From Axinella damicornis (Eukaryota; Porifera; Demospongiae; Axinellida; Axinellidae), in assembly GCA_963931865.1 (NCBI GenBank), contig OZ007517.1:10370399-10434398 (forward strand): a stretch of DNA of 64,000 nt, written 5' to 3'. The notes under the pieces are model-generated. The model was not told the DNA's origin. It ran no database searches and saw nothing but the letters and a program-made list of their open reading frames with translations. The translations under genes and the position numbers were made by a program. Positions within the stretch are counted from its first letter, which is position 1. The number at the start of each line of letters is the position of its first letter. Shown in pieces: positions 54,027 through 64,000 of the stretch.

Positions 54027-55422
54027 CAGTAATCATTGTGTCAATTGATCATGACTATCACCGTTGTTCTTGAGAAACTAACAGCTAGCTAAGCTACTGT
54101 ATAACAGGCACATCTTCACCGAGCTGAAAGGATAAGACCCTGCCCTGACAGTAGTAATGCTTCATTAATTGTCCTTGCACCTCAAGATCGCCATCTCTTG
54201 CCACATCAGCCTACAGGAGATGAGAGTGGGCTGACCAATGAAGATTTAAGTTTGGGGGGTATGTGTGCACTGTTGTAATACAAAGTCCTACACTTCCACA
54301 GCAGGCAGTCTTGCTCTCTTGTACCAGAGTGAAGCCTGCTAATGAAGACCCGTCACTAAGTAAGTTGAAGGGAGAGATTATTGAGCAATCGGGAGACAAT
54401 CATAATTCAGATCAAACCTCCAATAGTTAAATAACTATAAACACCAAGTACTCTTGCGGCTCAATAACAAGGGAGAACAAATTGATATTGGGCACGTACC
54501 ACATGTAGTTCTATAGTTTCAAGCAGGAGGGGAATTAAACCCTGTAGCAATTACTTCCATCCTAAATTTAACTACCTTGTTGCCCTATAACTGATACAGG
54601 CAATCTGATATAATAGATTGGATCCAGTTTCAAGGGTATCCACTTTTGACCTATAACATGGCACCTCTGCTCAATAAACTTCACACATCAGTAGCAGCTG
54701 TGACATCAAATTTCAAAGCCGTTACTATCAACTTGCCCACAGTTTGTCTAAACAGGTCACTGCACCATTGAGAGCACTCCTGTTCAACTGCGTCCAACCG
54801 CCATCAGGGACACCTGCTAACCTGTAAAGATATTAAAATAAAAACCAGTAATGGCAATGTTCGTGAGTTATGGCTACATTGATAGCTGTCAAATTATTAC
54901 ACGGAAATTAGTTCAGAAACAAAGAAATGGGTGTTATTTTTAGTATGAAAAATTTCCGACAAAATCAATTGCTCGAAGAGACATGCAAATATTGTAACAT
55001 ACAGTAAAAGTATCAAAATGAAATACCTTCATGATTGAATACCGCTGTCTCAAATAAAACCGATGAAAAGTCGAAACGAAAACAGTTTCTCCGCTTTCAA
55101 AAAAGAGCAGCTAAAAACTTGAAAAGAGAGAAAAACTGTAACAGAAGAAACAGCAAGAACGGTCAAGTGACGTGAGATTGCACCATAAACAAAATTGAAT
55201 GTTGGGGCACGCAGAATTGCATGACCAAATATTTTCTTCAACTCAGAGGCAAGGGAAGGGAGGGGGATACAGCACATGGTACAGTATGATAAATAAGTTG
55301 CACTATACATGCACAGCATAGTAATAACGTACACAATTCAGGAAGTAACCAGAAAAAAGCGAAACAAGTTGTTTTGAACGGCTACAGCTAAGGTGACATC
55401 AAATTTATACTTTTTTTGCTCG
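54027..55422. other. Intergenic region between convergent HEATR1 and ELAV-like genes
   Basis: AT-rich, with AATAAA on the plus strand near 54673 and 54835. It presumably contains both 3' UTRs. I see no further gene or element. Confidence 0.6.
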
Positions 55423-56466
55423 TTACAATGATTTTTGAGTCTTGAATGAAACCTGGAGGGGCTTTCCCTCAAGCATGTACCCATTGAGGCTCACTATAGC
55501 CTGGTATGCTTCCTCGTAATTAACCATATTCACAAAACCGTAACGTTTGCACTTCCCCGTGGAAAGGTCCTTTATGACCTTCACACTTGTGATGGCCCCA
55601 AAGGGGCTAAATAGCTGGTATAGAAGGCTATCTTCCGTTGTTTCAGGCAGGTTATACGCAAATATGCACCAACCTTGCCCGGAGGCAGACGCTGTGAGGC
55701 CGGTCAGAGGGGATATGCTACTTGTAGTTCCAGAGGTTAGTGCCGAGACGGGATTATAGCGGACGTTTGCCATGGAGTTGCGCATTGGTCCACCTGTAGC
55801 ACTGTATGCACTGGCAGTTCGTCTAGTCATGGATGCCACGGCAACTGGATTCACAGTATCTGTTGCGTTTGAAGTCTGTCCTGCAGACGGTTTTGGTTGG
55901 TTTGCAAACTTCACCATCAGCGGCTGGGTGGACCCCGGCAACACCTTTCCATTCATAGCAGTGATGGCCGTTTCAGCCTCCGAGTTCTTGTCAAATCGTA
56001 CAAACCCAACTCCTCTACTCAACCCTGTTGCCGTATCAATGAGGATCTTAGATGTAATGATAGTCCCAAACGGTCGGAAGAGGCTGTCCAAGTCAGCTTG
56101 TGTTATTGTCTTGGGAAGATAGGCGATGTAGAGATTGGCATTCTTAATGATGGAGGATGAGGGGCGGGCGTAGCTGACTTTGATAGTCTTTTGCTGCAAT
56201 GGCAGCCCGTTCATACTCTGAATTGCCTTCTCAGCATCAGAAGGAGTGCAATAATTCACGAAAGCATATCCTAGACTGTGCTGGGCCAGCTTCTCCTTTA
56301 TCAACTTGCAACTTTGGACCGGCCCAATCGTGGAGAAAAGGTTTTTCACGTCGTCTTCTGACATGGTGGGCGGAAGATAGTTCACAATGAGATTGGTTTT
56401 CGCCTTGCTCTCGGGGTTCTGTGGACCGGGGTTGCCGGCAGAGCCTAGCACGGGAACAGCAGACAT
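55423..56466 (-). CDS. ELAV/Hu family RNA-binding protein, intronless
   Basis: 347 residues, start 56466-56464, in one exon. Three RRM domains at about residues 24-101, 110-192 and 262-342: RNP2/RNP1 pairs are LIVNYL/LGYAFVNY, LYIAYL/RGVGFVRF and CIFAYNL/KRYGFVNM. A hinge rich in Ser, Thr and Ala separates RRM2 from RRM3, the ELAV layout. Hu proteins bind AU-rich elements to stabilise mRNAs or regulate splicing. Animal ELAV genes usually have introns in these domains, so an intronless copy may be a retrogene that became the working gene. It is complete and undamaged. Head-to-head with the PTH2 gene at 117 bp. Confidence 0.92.
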   Translation of the reverse strand: MSAVPVLGSAGNPGPQNPESKAKTNLIVNYLPPTMSEDDVKNLFSTIGPVQSCKLIKEKLAQHSLGYAFVNYCTPSDAEKAIQSMNGLPLQQKTIKVSYARPSSSIIKNANLYIAYLPKTITQADLDSLFRPFGTIITSKILIDTATGLSRGVGFVRFDKNSEAETAITAMNGKVLPGSTQPLMVKFANQPKPSAGQTSNATDTVNPVAVASMTRRTASAYSATGGPMRNSMANVRYNPVSALTSGTTSSISPLTGLTASASGQGWCIFAYNLPETTEDSLLYQLFSPFGAITSVKVIKDLSTGKCKRYGFVNMVNYEEAYQAIVSLNGYMLEGKPLQVSFKTQKSL

Positions 56467-56583
56467 CTCAGACCACTTTTAGCACCCCTTTTTACATGTA
56501 CAAGTTTGTAAACAGGTGAATCACGTGATTGCGTTAGCTCTAAATATGCGAAAAACACCAGCAATTTTGAAAACTATAGGACC
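56467..56583. promoter_or_regulatory. Bidirectional promoter interval, ELAV-like / UIM-UBA-PTH2
   Basis: 117 bp between the two starts. It contains ATCACGTGAT near 56521, an E-box in a palindrome. Promoter function is inferred from layout. Confidence 0.55.
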
Positions 56584-57492
56584 ATGATGAGCAACGAAGA
56601 TGAGATGTTGGCTCAAGCCATTGCACTCTCCTTGCAGGGGGTGCAAGTACCAACACAACAACCAAATTCAGTGAATGGCAGTGGCCAGGAGCAAGCACAC
56701 ACGGCAATCAGAGAGTCTGCCCCAGACTTGGTCAACACCGCTGGCCACAGACTACCAGATCTGCCAAAGGAGCAACCTCATTCTCGTAGCACTGCAAAAG
56801 TGAGAGGTACCACCTTGGAACCCAGCAGTGGGGCTACTCTCCCAGCTGCAAAACTGAGCAGTCTACACTCCGTCCAAGACTGGCAACCAAATCAGCAATG
56901 CCTGGAGCTGATTGTCGGTATGGGGATCAGCCACAATGCAGCAAGGAGAGCACTCTATCATACTGGGAATGACAATGCAGAACTTGCAGTGGCATGGGTG
57001 TATGAGAACATTGAAAACCCTGAACTACACCTCCCCTTTGAGCCACCCATGGTTACCGTGGCTCATCTGCCCCAAATGGGGCCGGTCTATCACTCGTATG
57101 ATGAATTGGTGGCCAGTGATGAAGACGAAGAGGAAGAGCTTTACAAGATGGTGTTTGTGGTCAACACAGAACTAAAGATGGGAGTGGGAAAGGTGGCGGC
57201 ACAGGTCGGGCATGCAACTCTTGGTCTCCACAGCTGCCTGCAATCCCAGCAGGAGTGCCAGGCTGGTGTGAAGGCATGGCAGGACGCCGGCTCCAAGAAG
57301 ATTGTTCTGAGAGGGAACAGTGCACAAGAACTGCTAGACCTGAAGCGGAGAGCGTATGAGCTTCACATCCCAAACATCATAGTCCACGATGCAGGCAGGA
57401 CTCAGGTACAGTCAGGCTCACTGACAGTGTTTGCACTCTTTGGTCAGAGTCTCCAAGTGGACCAGATCACTGGCAAGCTCAAGCTACTTTGA
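56584..57492 (+). CDS. Peptidyl-tRNA hydrolase 2 with N-terminal UIM and UBA domains
   Basis: 302 residues in one exon; two adjacent ATGs at 56584 and 56587. Residues about 5-19 (EDEMLAQAIALSLQ) fit a ubiquitin-interacting motif, acidic then Ala-x-x-x-Ser. Residues about 103-143 (CLELIVGMGISHNAARRALY) fit a UBA domain. From about 184 the PTH2 fold follows: YKMVFVVNTELKMGVGK, VAAQVGHA, IVLRGNSAQEL, IVHDAGRTQV and TVFALFG, with the expected Lys and Asp of the active site. PTH2 releases peptides from peptidyl-tRNA stalled off the ribosome. The ubiquitin-binding front end suggests recruitment to ubiquitylated ribosomes or chains; that is inference. Human PTRH2 lacks these domains and has a membrane anchor instead. 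Confidence 0.9.
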   Translation: MMSNEDEMLAQAIALSLQGVQVPTQQPNSVNGSGQEQAHTAIRESAPDLVNTAGHRLPDLPKEQPHSRSTAKVRGTTLEPSSGATLPAAKLSSLHSVQDWQPNQQCLELIVGMGISHNAARRALYHTGNDNAELAVAWVYENIENPELHLPFEPPMVTVAHLPQMGPVYHSYDELVASDEDEEEELYKMVFVVNTELKMGVGKVAAQVGHATLGLHSCLQSQQECQAGVKAWQDAGSKKIVLRGNSAQELLDLKRRAYELHIPNIIVHDAGRTQVQSGSLTVFALFGQSLQVDQITGKLKLL

Positions 57493-58111
57493 CAAATACT
57501 ATTTGCACCAAGAGCACAATTTATACACGTACACATTATTGCCACATTTCAATTAAGAGTGGCTTCTTGTAACATTTTGTACAATGCTCTTTTATCTCCT
57601 CTGTGTAGTAACTGTTGTGTATTCGTTAAATGTTATGTGTACCCTGGACTGTTGGTGAAACTAGGATCTACAGTATTGCCCATCTGGAGGTTGAAGCTTC
57701 AAATTTGGAAAACAGGTTCGAAAGGCAAGCTGGCAGCAAGCCAGCATGCAGAACAAAGAGATTATCGTTCTGAGAGTCAAGTAGCCTCGATTAATCTTTC
57801 CAGGCACATGCATGATCATGCCTGCATCGTAATTCATGTTAATTGCAGCATGAATATGATTATTGTCAACACGTTAGATCATTTTTTTGACTTGTACCAA
57901 GGGTCAGATATATAACTGTTTTTAGCAACACTGAAACGCATAGGTTAAGTCTCAAACCCAGACCCAACCGGCCCAGTGTGGTTATATGCGCTGGATGGAA
58001 GGTCTCGGAACGAGACTACACAATGTCATAGGTACACAGTGAATGTGTGAATATCATGTATACAGTGGAAAGATACTGTGAACAACAACCTTGCAGTCAT
58101 GTATAAATGCA
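57493..58111. other. Intergenic region between convergent genes
   Basis: It holds the 3' UTR of the PTH2 gene. A degenerate palindrome at 57944-58018 (AAGTCTCAAACCCAGACCC against GGAACGAGACTA) resembles the MITE family. No other gene is seen. Confidence 0.55.
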
Positions 58112-59332
58112 TTACACTAGCCAAGGTTGTAAATAGATCTCAATGCTAGAGCTGGTCAGCCCTGTGCAAGCATTGGCAACAGGCTGACCACTGTTCTGAA
58201 ACCCGACAAAGCACGTTGCACCTCCACCACGCTGAACTTTGAGACTGAAAGTATTCAGATCACTGCCAGGCACAAAATGCTCAAGCTCGATGTCCCCTTC
58301 TGTTGTATCCTGTGGTAAGATGGAATAATAGTTTAATCAAAAGAGAAATATATAGACTTTTAGTTAACTGCTTTTTGGATTTACACTAATTAAGTAGACT
58401 ACGACTGCCGCATAACATATATAGTTCTAGTCAACTAAAACACCTGGACATAGCGGTTGAAAGATCTGACTTCTGTTTCGCGGTTAGAAGATCTGACTTC
58501 TGTTTCTCAAAAGTGATATTCTCAAACTCCAGGCACCTCAATAGCTATTTAAAATGTGCATGCATCTTGCAGCCTGACTCTTTTTCCTAGTAGGGGGTTC
58601 CAGCCATGCGGAAGACTCTGGTCTGTGAGACTACATGCGTTAGTCGTAGGCTAACAGTCAAGTGCTATCAGTCCACCACCGTCCACCTTACCGCTAAGAT
58701 CCTGACCTTACCGCTAAGATCCTGAGTGCTCCACTGGCAGTAATTCCAAGATATCGCCCAGAATTCTCAAACCGGTACTTCCCAGATGTGCTCACAACTA
58801 TTGTGAAATCAGTGGCATCTGTGCGAAGCAAGGAACAATCACAGGTTAGCTGTGTGCGTGCGACAATACATTTTTTTGCAGCACACAGCACAATGTTCAC
58901 AGTTCATAGTAGTATCCAGCTAACATAGCTAGCAGAGAATTAGTATGCGGCTAAACACCGAGTGGGAGACGGCCTGGGAATGAGGCTATACTGCATGAGC
59001 ACATTGACACTTGTAACACAGCCAGCAGAGTAATATATTACTGTCACAGATACATATACCTCAGCACAATATAAATATAGCACAGCCAGCCATAGCTACA
59101 TGCATACATACCCTCTTACATGTACCACAGCACAATATAAATATAACATAGCCAGCTAGCTACATGCATACATACCCTCTTGAGAGGCATCAGCGGTAAC
59201 CATTTCATTAGCAGAGTCCACCCTCAGGAACCGGCCACTGCTCTCACTGAGCAGGTTGAACTGAGCTGATGGTGCAGCTGCACACACCACAAAGACCAGA
59301 GCAAGAGGTACCAGACACACAAAGAGCTGCAT
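58112..59332 (-). CDS. Secreted beta-trefoil protein, FGF-like
   Basis: Three exons: 59176-59332, 58712-58818 and 58112-58309 (stop 58114-58112), 153 residues, in frame. A clear signal peptide (MQLFVCLVPLALVFVVC...) is followed by three trefoil-like blocks: SSGRFLRVDSANEM, then FTIVVSTSGKYRFENSGRYL with GITASGALRIL, then CFVGFQNSGQPV ending SSSIEIYLQ. These line up in order with FGF blocks (GFFLRI..DG, then RYLAM..DGRL, then WYVAL...G and FLP). The introns fall at phase 1 after the first block and phase 0 after the second, the layout of classical FGF genes, whose middle exon is about 104 nt (107 nt here). Heparin-site residues are not conserved. It could instead be another beta-trefoil (IL-1- or fascin-like). 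The exon 2 donor is duplicated. Confidence 0.65.
58692..58731 (-). repeat. 20-bp duplication spanning the exon 2 donor of the FGF-like gene
   Basis: On the minus strand AGGATCTTAGCG/GTAAGGT occurs twice in a row. Use of the second donor would add 20 nt and shift the frame. Confidence 0.92.
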
Positions 59333-60279
59333 GGTCGCAATGGAGTAGCTCAGGGAAGCAGTCTTGCCAAGTGATCCTTGCTCGATACTCCAACCAAGTG
59401 GGTTCTCTTCTTTTATACTCCCAAGCCAACATACCTTGAAAGATGCCTTGCATGAATAGTTCAATCCACAAGTGCTGGTTCCAACAGGATGTGATTCCTT
59501 TCAACAGTGATTCCCCTCACTGGCCCCTGAGTTCACCAGACAGCTGTCTACTCAGACCAGGATGAGATCACCTCCTTTCTGATAACCTCAACATGCCTGT
59601 GGTCTCCACACCACACACTGCATAACATCACGGCATTGAGAGGCACCAGCTAATTAATGAGATCCCAGACGCCACACATATACAGAAGAAACACTTGTTG
59701 CTATGGCAATGTCTGTAACTATTAGTTCAGAAATTGTCCAGAAATAAGGAGAGAATTAGGCTCCCCCCCTTAATGATTTGATCCAGTGAGAAAGTTAGCA
59801 AACGTGTCAAACAAAATTAATGCCTTCTTGGTCAAACCTTTGGTGTGTTGCCCACAAAACAATTCAAATCATGCTTGAGGTCATGGTGATGCATTTCTCC
59901 ATGTCTCCTAAAACGGGCACCAAAAGAGCCTGGGGAATGAGGCAAAATGGCCCAGGAATGAATGTGGGAAGGAGCCTAGGAATGGGGGTGCAGCCAATAT
60001 GGTAAAGCACCAGTATTCAGTGGTCTACACCCAGGAAGTGATACAAACAGTGACATAAGGTTTTCGCAGGAAGTTACATCATCATTTTCTTAGAATTTGT
60101 CATGACAACCACCACTACAGTAAAAGAAGAGCATAAATATACCTGAGATAGGTATGTACAAAAATACACAACACTAAAAAGGCACACAGTAATTTTTAAA
60201 AATTCTAAATGATGCATTTGTTGTAGCAGTTAATACCCTACAACCCAGAGCTAAAACCAAGTGATAGACTCGATTGACT
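59333..60279. other. Intergenic region upstream of the FGF-like gene
   Basis: No exon, RNA gene or clear transposon. A TATA-like TTTTATA on the minus strand near 59413 lies about 80 bp above the start codon of the FGF-like gene and could be its promoter. Confidence 0.45.
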
Positions 60280-63200
60280 TTACAAGCTGTTATCGTCAGC
60301 ATACAGTGGGTGCTCTAGCGTGGTGGGGAGGCTGGGGTTGTGCTGCACCAGAGAGTGTCCGGAATAGTGCAGCACCAAGTCCATTAGTGACTTATAGGCA
60401 CAAGGCACAGAGAACCCAAACTTGCCGTTCATCTGGACCACCTTGAGATGCTTCAGACCATTGTATCTAGATGACCAAGTAGAAGAGATCCGTCAGAGGA
60501 TGATCTACCCTCGTTCCCAGGCTCCTCCCAGCTTTTTGTCGCATACTGTGTACTATATGGTATGTGACAAAAGCTGGGAGGAGCCTGGGAACAAGGCTAA
60601 GGATGATCAACATGTAGACAAAGAAGTCCACTGATGGAGAGGACCAGGTATGTTTAGTTTCAGACGACAGGGAGGGTTTCTCTATATACATGAGGGGGCA
60701 TGGGAAAAGGGACCGTGGGCCTTTACACTGAAGTGTGGCAAGTCAAGTTGAAGACAACATTCTACAACCAAAATGTGTCCACAGACTTTGGGATGGGGTC
60801 AGGTTGGGTTAGGACAGGTCGGGTTAGGACAGGTCGGGTTAGGGTAGTTGTAAAATGGTTGGCTTCAAGGTTATAACTTGGCGTGCTTCAGTGTAAGGTC
60901 AAAGTTCACTGATTAAACATCCTTAGGTTTCTTTTCCCATGAATGAAGTGTCAATTTTCATGAATTGGCTTACACGATGTCAATTGTGTGCGTGTGCAGC
61001 TCCCCCTGAGTCAGTCTCTGTTGCTTGCCCGTTGGCCGACAGAGAAACGTCCCATTCCTCTTCCCCTTCAGAAGTGCAACAGACTGGTTGCTAGGAGGGG
61101 TAGACGAGACAGCTGCAATAGTTTGTGTGTCCATCAACAGCAAACCATGTCTGATGTGATGTCATCCATGCTCACCAAGACTATGAATACAATTAACATT
61201 GTACACTCTGCCCTTTAACCATAGGAGGGGTAGGAGAGGGCAATTACACAATGCCATGTCAAACTACTCTAATCTGATAGGTCATCACCATTGTCAAACT
61301 ACTCTAATCTGATAGGTCATCACCATCATCCTACAAACAGTGGGTGTTTACTCCACCACTGCAGCAGGTGTAGCAGAAGAGCACTCTGATTGCACTGCCA
61401 ACACTTCTCCTTACTCTTCCATCCCCTCCTCACTCCAATGGCGTAGCCAAGGGCGGGCCTGGCCGGGCACGTGCCCGGCCAATCCTATCTTGTTCTTCGC
61501 ACTTAAGCCTATCTCATTATGTTTTCACAGCAGCTAACTATATTCATGAAGCACCAAAACTATACCCATAATCAGCTTTGAAGAGCAAACTCAGCACTAT
61601 CAATAAGGCTTCTCAGTTAACTGTGCATCTTAGGATCGGAAGTCACCAAAGGATCAGAGCCAGAGCTACACCATGACTGCAGAAGGCACTGACCTGTCGA
61701 CAGACGTGCTGTCGATAGATGGTGACTAACCTTCACCAGAATGTCTCTCTGCAGCATCGATCCTCATACATCTGGAACGCGCAGTGCAAAGCACGAAGGT
61801 GCCACGAGAGCCCATCTCCTTCGGCAGTGTGCGTATCTGCCCCTGCTTGTTGTGCCCGGCCAATTCTACATTTCTGGCTACACCACTGTACTGCCTCACT
61901 CTTCCACCATCCTCCTCCTCCTCCCTCTTCCACCATCCTCTTCCACCATCCTCCTCCTCCTCCTCCCTCTTCCTCCATCCTCCTCCTCCTCCCTCTTGCA
62001 CCATCCTCTTCCTCCTCCCTCTTCCACCATCCTCCTCCTCCTCCCTCTTCCACCATCCTCCTCCTCCTCCCTCTTCCACCATCCTCTTCCTCCTCCCTCT
62101 TCCACCATCCTCCTCCTAGTCCCTCTTCCATCATCCTCCTCCTCCTCCCTCTTCCACCATCCTCTTCCTCCTCCCTCTTCCACCATCCTCCTCCTAGTCC
62201 CTCTTCCATCATCCTCCTCCTCCTCCCTCTTCCACCATGCTCTTCCTCCTCCCTCTTCCACCATCCTCCTCCTCCTCTTCCCTCTTCCTCCCATTTGTGA
62301 GGAGAGACCCTGGGACCAAGGCTTTTCCTCCCTCTTCCCTCTTCCTCCTTAAGTCTGCCTACAACCTTACCTGGTTTCAGTGCAGAGGTTCCCCATATTT
62401 GTACTCCTTCAAGTTTGGAGGTGCATTACAGGACAGTATGTTCACAAGCTCAGACCAGGGAATGTATACGTAGCTAGTGCTATCAAATTAATGACGCACT
62501 TCACATGGACAGTTTGTCTTATAAACAAGCCATTGCGATCAAACTTGGACTACCGCACAAGCAAAAATAATGACAATTCGACACACAAACCAATTAGTGC
62601 GCAGTGACGACATCACACAGAACCATCGCACTGGGGACACAGAAAACTTACCGATCAACTTCCACAAACCAGTGCTCCATCCTTTTATGAGGCTTCTCCT
62701 CAGGAGGAGGTACAATCTAGACGAGGAGAGTGGGAAGAGGGAGGGAGGGGAGAGAGGAGGGAGGAGGGATGAGGGAGACAAGGAAGGAGGGAAGAGAGAG
62801 AGAGGAGGAAGGAGGGAAAAGGGGGAGGAGGAAGGAGGGAAGAGAGGGAGGAGGAGACGAGGGGAGAAGAGAGAAAGAGAGGGAGAGGAGGAGGGAGGGG
62901 AGAGAGGGAGGAGGGAGACGAGGGGAGAAGAGTGAAAGAGAGGGAGGAGAGAAAGAGAGGGAGAGGAGGAAGGAGGGGAGAGAGGGGGGAGGGAGACATG
63001 GAGGGGGTAAGAGGAGGAAGAGAGGAAGGAAGGAGACAAGGAGAGAGGAAGAGAGAGAGAGGGAGAAGAGGACAGAAGATGCAGAGAAGGGAGAGACGTC
63101 AATGCTACCATCCAGACAATCCAGAATGTCCTAGTCTCGTTCCCAGACCGTTTATCCAGCACGTGTATCGCTTCCAGTATAACGCGCGGAATACTAAAAG

Positions 63201-63577
63201 CAATCCGTGCTGGGGTTGGTTGGGTCTGGGACCGAGACTGAGAATGTCCTAACTAGCATGCGTAATCATAACTTACCCTCGGAGGTTTTGGCAGTGGGCC
63301 AAAACCGGGCGGCTTTTCAGCTGACCTCTCCGGAAAGGCAGAAGAAGTGGGCCTTCCCTTCCAAAGCGATATGGTGGGGGCAGAATGTTCCAAAAAATCA
63401 GAGAACGAGGGATTAGGTGTGGGTGACAGCTCTGTAACCGACCGTGGGCGAGGTTTGGGAGGTTGGGGAGACTTGCTGCGCTCTGTTCGGAGAGGGACGG
63501 GAGGGGCGGGACCACTGGGTGCAAGCTGAGCTGGGGGCTCTGGAGGGAACTCGTAGACATCCGGAGCGACACTATCA
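60280..63577 (-). CDS. Proline-rich adaptor with C-terminal PI3K-p85-type SH2 domain, 5' partial
   Basis: Four exons: 63277-63577, 62652-62716, 60974-61090 and 60280-60466 (stop 60282-60280). About 223 codons, in phase; more exons lie beyond the window. The first visible exon is Pro-rich, with DVYEFPPEP and [10 protein letters not shown] (SH3-ligand-like). The SH2 domain spans the next three exons: [23 protein letters not shown] (the pTyr-binding Arg of the FLVR motif is present), [16 protein letters not shown] and [17 protein letters not shown]. The last matches the C-terminal SH2 of p85 (KELVLHYQ..SLVQHN.SL). In p85 a long coiled coil that grips p110 should precede this SH2; here a Pro-rich exon does. 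It may be a p85-derived adaptor without p110 binding, or the coiled coil may have moved or been lost. Confidence 0.75.
60506..60599. mobile_element. TAGCCTCG-family MITE, 94 bp
   Basis: Palindrome with inner arm CCCAGCTTTTTGTCGCATAC. Exact 9-bp duplication AGGATGATC at 60497-60505 and 60600-60608. It lies in an intron of the SH2 gene. Confidence 0.93.
61436..61893. mobile_element. hAT-like non-autonomous element, 458 bp
   Basis: Left end CAATGGCGTAGCCAAG; right end contains the inverse CTGGCTACACCACTG. Flanked by an exact 8-bp duplication CCTCACTC at 61428-61435 and 61894-61901. GTGCCCGGCCAAT recurs inside both ends. It carries no transposase. Confidence 0.7.
61900..62345. repeat. CTCCTCCCTCTTCCACCAT minisatellite
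   Basis: About 18- to 33-bp units of CTCCCTCTTCCACCATCCTC with higher-order order, in an intron of the SH2 gene. The long Ser/Pro- or Gly/Glu-rich frames across it are artefacts. Confidence 0.92.
62720..63090. repeat. GAGGGA array (CCCTCT on the sense strand) next to an SH2-gene acceptor
   Basis: The array starts a few bases above the 62652-62716 exon. On the minus strand it lies upstream of the acceptor as a pyrimidine tract. Confidence 0.92.
63132..63240. mobile_element. TAGTCTCG-subfamily MITE, 109 bp
   Basis: Ends TAGTCTCGTTCCCAGACC and a near inverse. Exact 9-bp duplication AGAATGTCC at 63123-63131 and 63241-63249. Confidence 0.9.
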
Positions 63578-63677
63578 CTGGAAAGAGTACGGAAAAGAGA
63601 TGGAGACTTGATAAAGACATAGACATATGCAATTACATTCAGAGACAACCGTCTAGTGAGAGCCACACCCACAAGTA

Positions 63678-64000
63678 CATCTGTCTGTCTGTCTGTCTGT
63701 CTGTTCATTTCTCTCCGTCTGTCTGTCTGTTCATTTCTCTCCGTCTGTCTGTCTGTTCATCTCTCCATCTGCGTGTCTGTCTGTTCATATGCCACGCCCA
63801 CAACCGTCTAGTGAGAGCCACACCCACAAGTACATCTGTCTGTCTGTCTGTCTGTCTGTTCATTTCTCTCCGTCTGTCTGTCTGTTCATTTCTCTCCGTC
63901 TGTCTGTCCACATACCACACCCACAAGTACATTGTCTGTCTGTTCATCTCTCCATCTGCGTGTCTGTCTGTTCATATGCCATGCCCACAACCCTCTAGAT
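63678..64000. repeat. TCTG/TCCG array with higher-order duplication
   Basis: Repeats of CTGTCTGTCTGTTCATTTCT and CACACCCACAAGTACATCTG recur in blocks of about 130-190 bp to the window end. It lies in an intron upstream of the last visible SH2-gene exon. Confidence 0.9.

Noticed and set aside
61719..62352. 193-203-residue Ser/Pro frames
   Set aside because: Minisatellite translation on the strand opposite to the SH2 gene.

Overview
The window is nuclear DNA of an animal. Nearly every gene is a conserved eukaryotic family split by GT-AG introns, and there are long CA/TG and CCCT/GGGA arrays, many short inverted-repeat transposons, tRNA-derived SINE-like repeats and one U12-type AT-AC intron. 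CFAP57 implies motile cilia; RICTOR, TOPORS, an ELAV-type protein and a secreted FGF-like beta-trefoil point to a metazoan. Compact genes in head-to-head pairs fit an early-branching animal such as a sponge, but nothing here fixes the species.

Layout. 1-3288: PSME3IP1/FAM192A (-, cut by the window edge) head-to-head with ALKBH7 (+). 3624-14328: CFAP57 (-, 21 exons) head-to-head with an intronless RUVBL1 (+). 14777-17024: NDUFB9 (-) head-to-head with a 79-residue single-pass membrane protein (+). 17025-19367: gene-poor. 19368-25198: an intronless steroid 5-alpha-reductase family gene (-) head-to-head with TOPORS (+). 25359-41029: first half of RICTOR (+, 25 exons, with a tRNA-Gly gene in one intron). 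41301-41500: a 200-N assembly gap. 41719-54026: second half of HEATR1/UTP10 (+, 27 exons). 55423-57492: an intronless ELAV/Hu gene (-) head-to-head with a UIM-UBA-PTH2 gene (+). 58112-59332: a secreted FGF-like beta-trefoil (-). 60280-63577: 3' end of a proline-rich adaptor ending in a PI3K-p85-type SH2 domain (-, cut by the window edge). Exon boundaries were assigned by eye from splice consensus, reading phase and recalled homologues; every multi-exon model closes in frame except for one single-base indel in CFAP57.

Three kinds of non-genic structure stand out. (1) A family of short palindromic transposons with terminal motif TAGCCTCGTTCCCAGG and exact 9-bp target duplications; one copy landed on the TOPORS start codon and made a 35-codon upstream ORF. 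(2) Tandem repeats anchored on splice sites: in six places an exon tail plus its 5' splice site has been duplicated 2 to about 14 times, and many acceptor polypyrimidine tracts have grown into CCCT-rich arrays. (3) In a HEATR1 intron, a TTAA-flanked and a TA-flanked element can be compared with paralogous empty sites in the same window.

The genes do not form one pathway. They are mostly housekeeping loci (mitochondrial, chromatin, ribosome biogenesis, mTORC2, RNA binding) arranged as divergent pairs with probable shared promoters.
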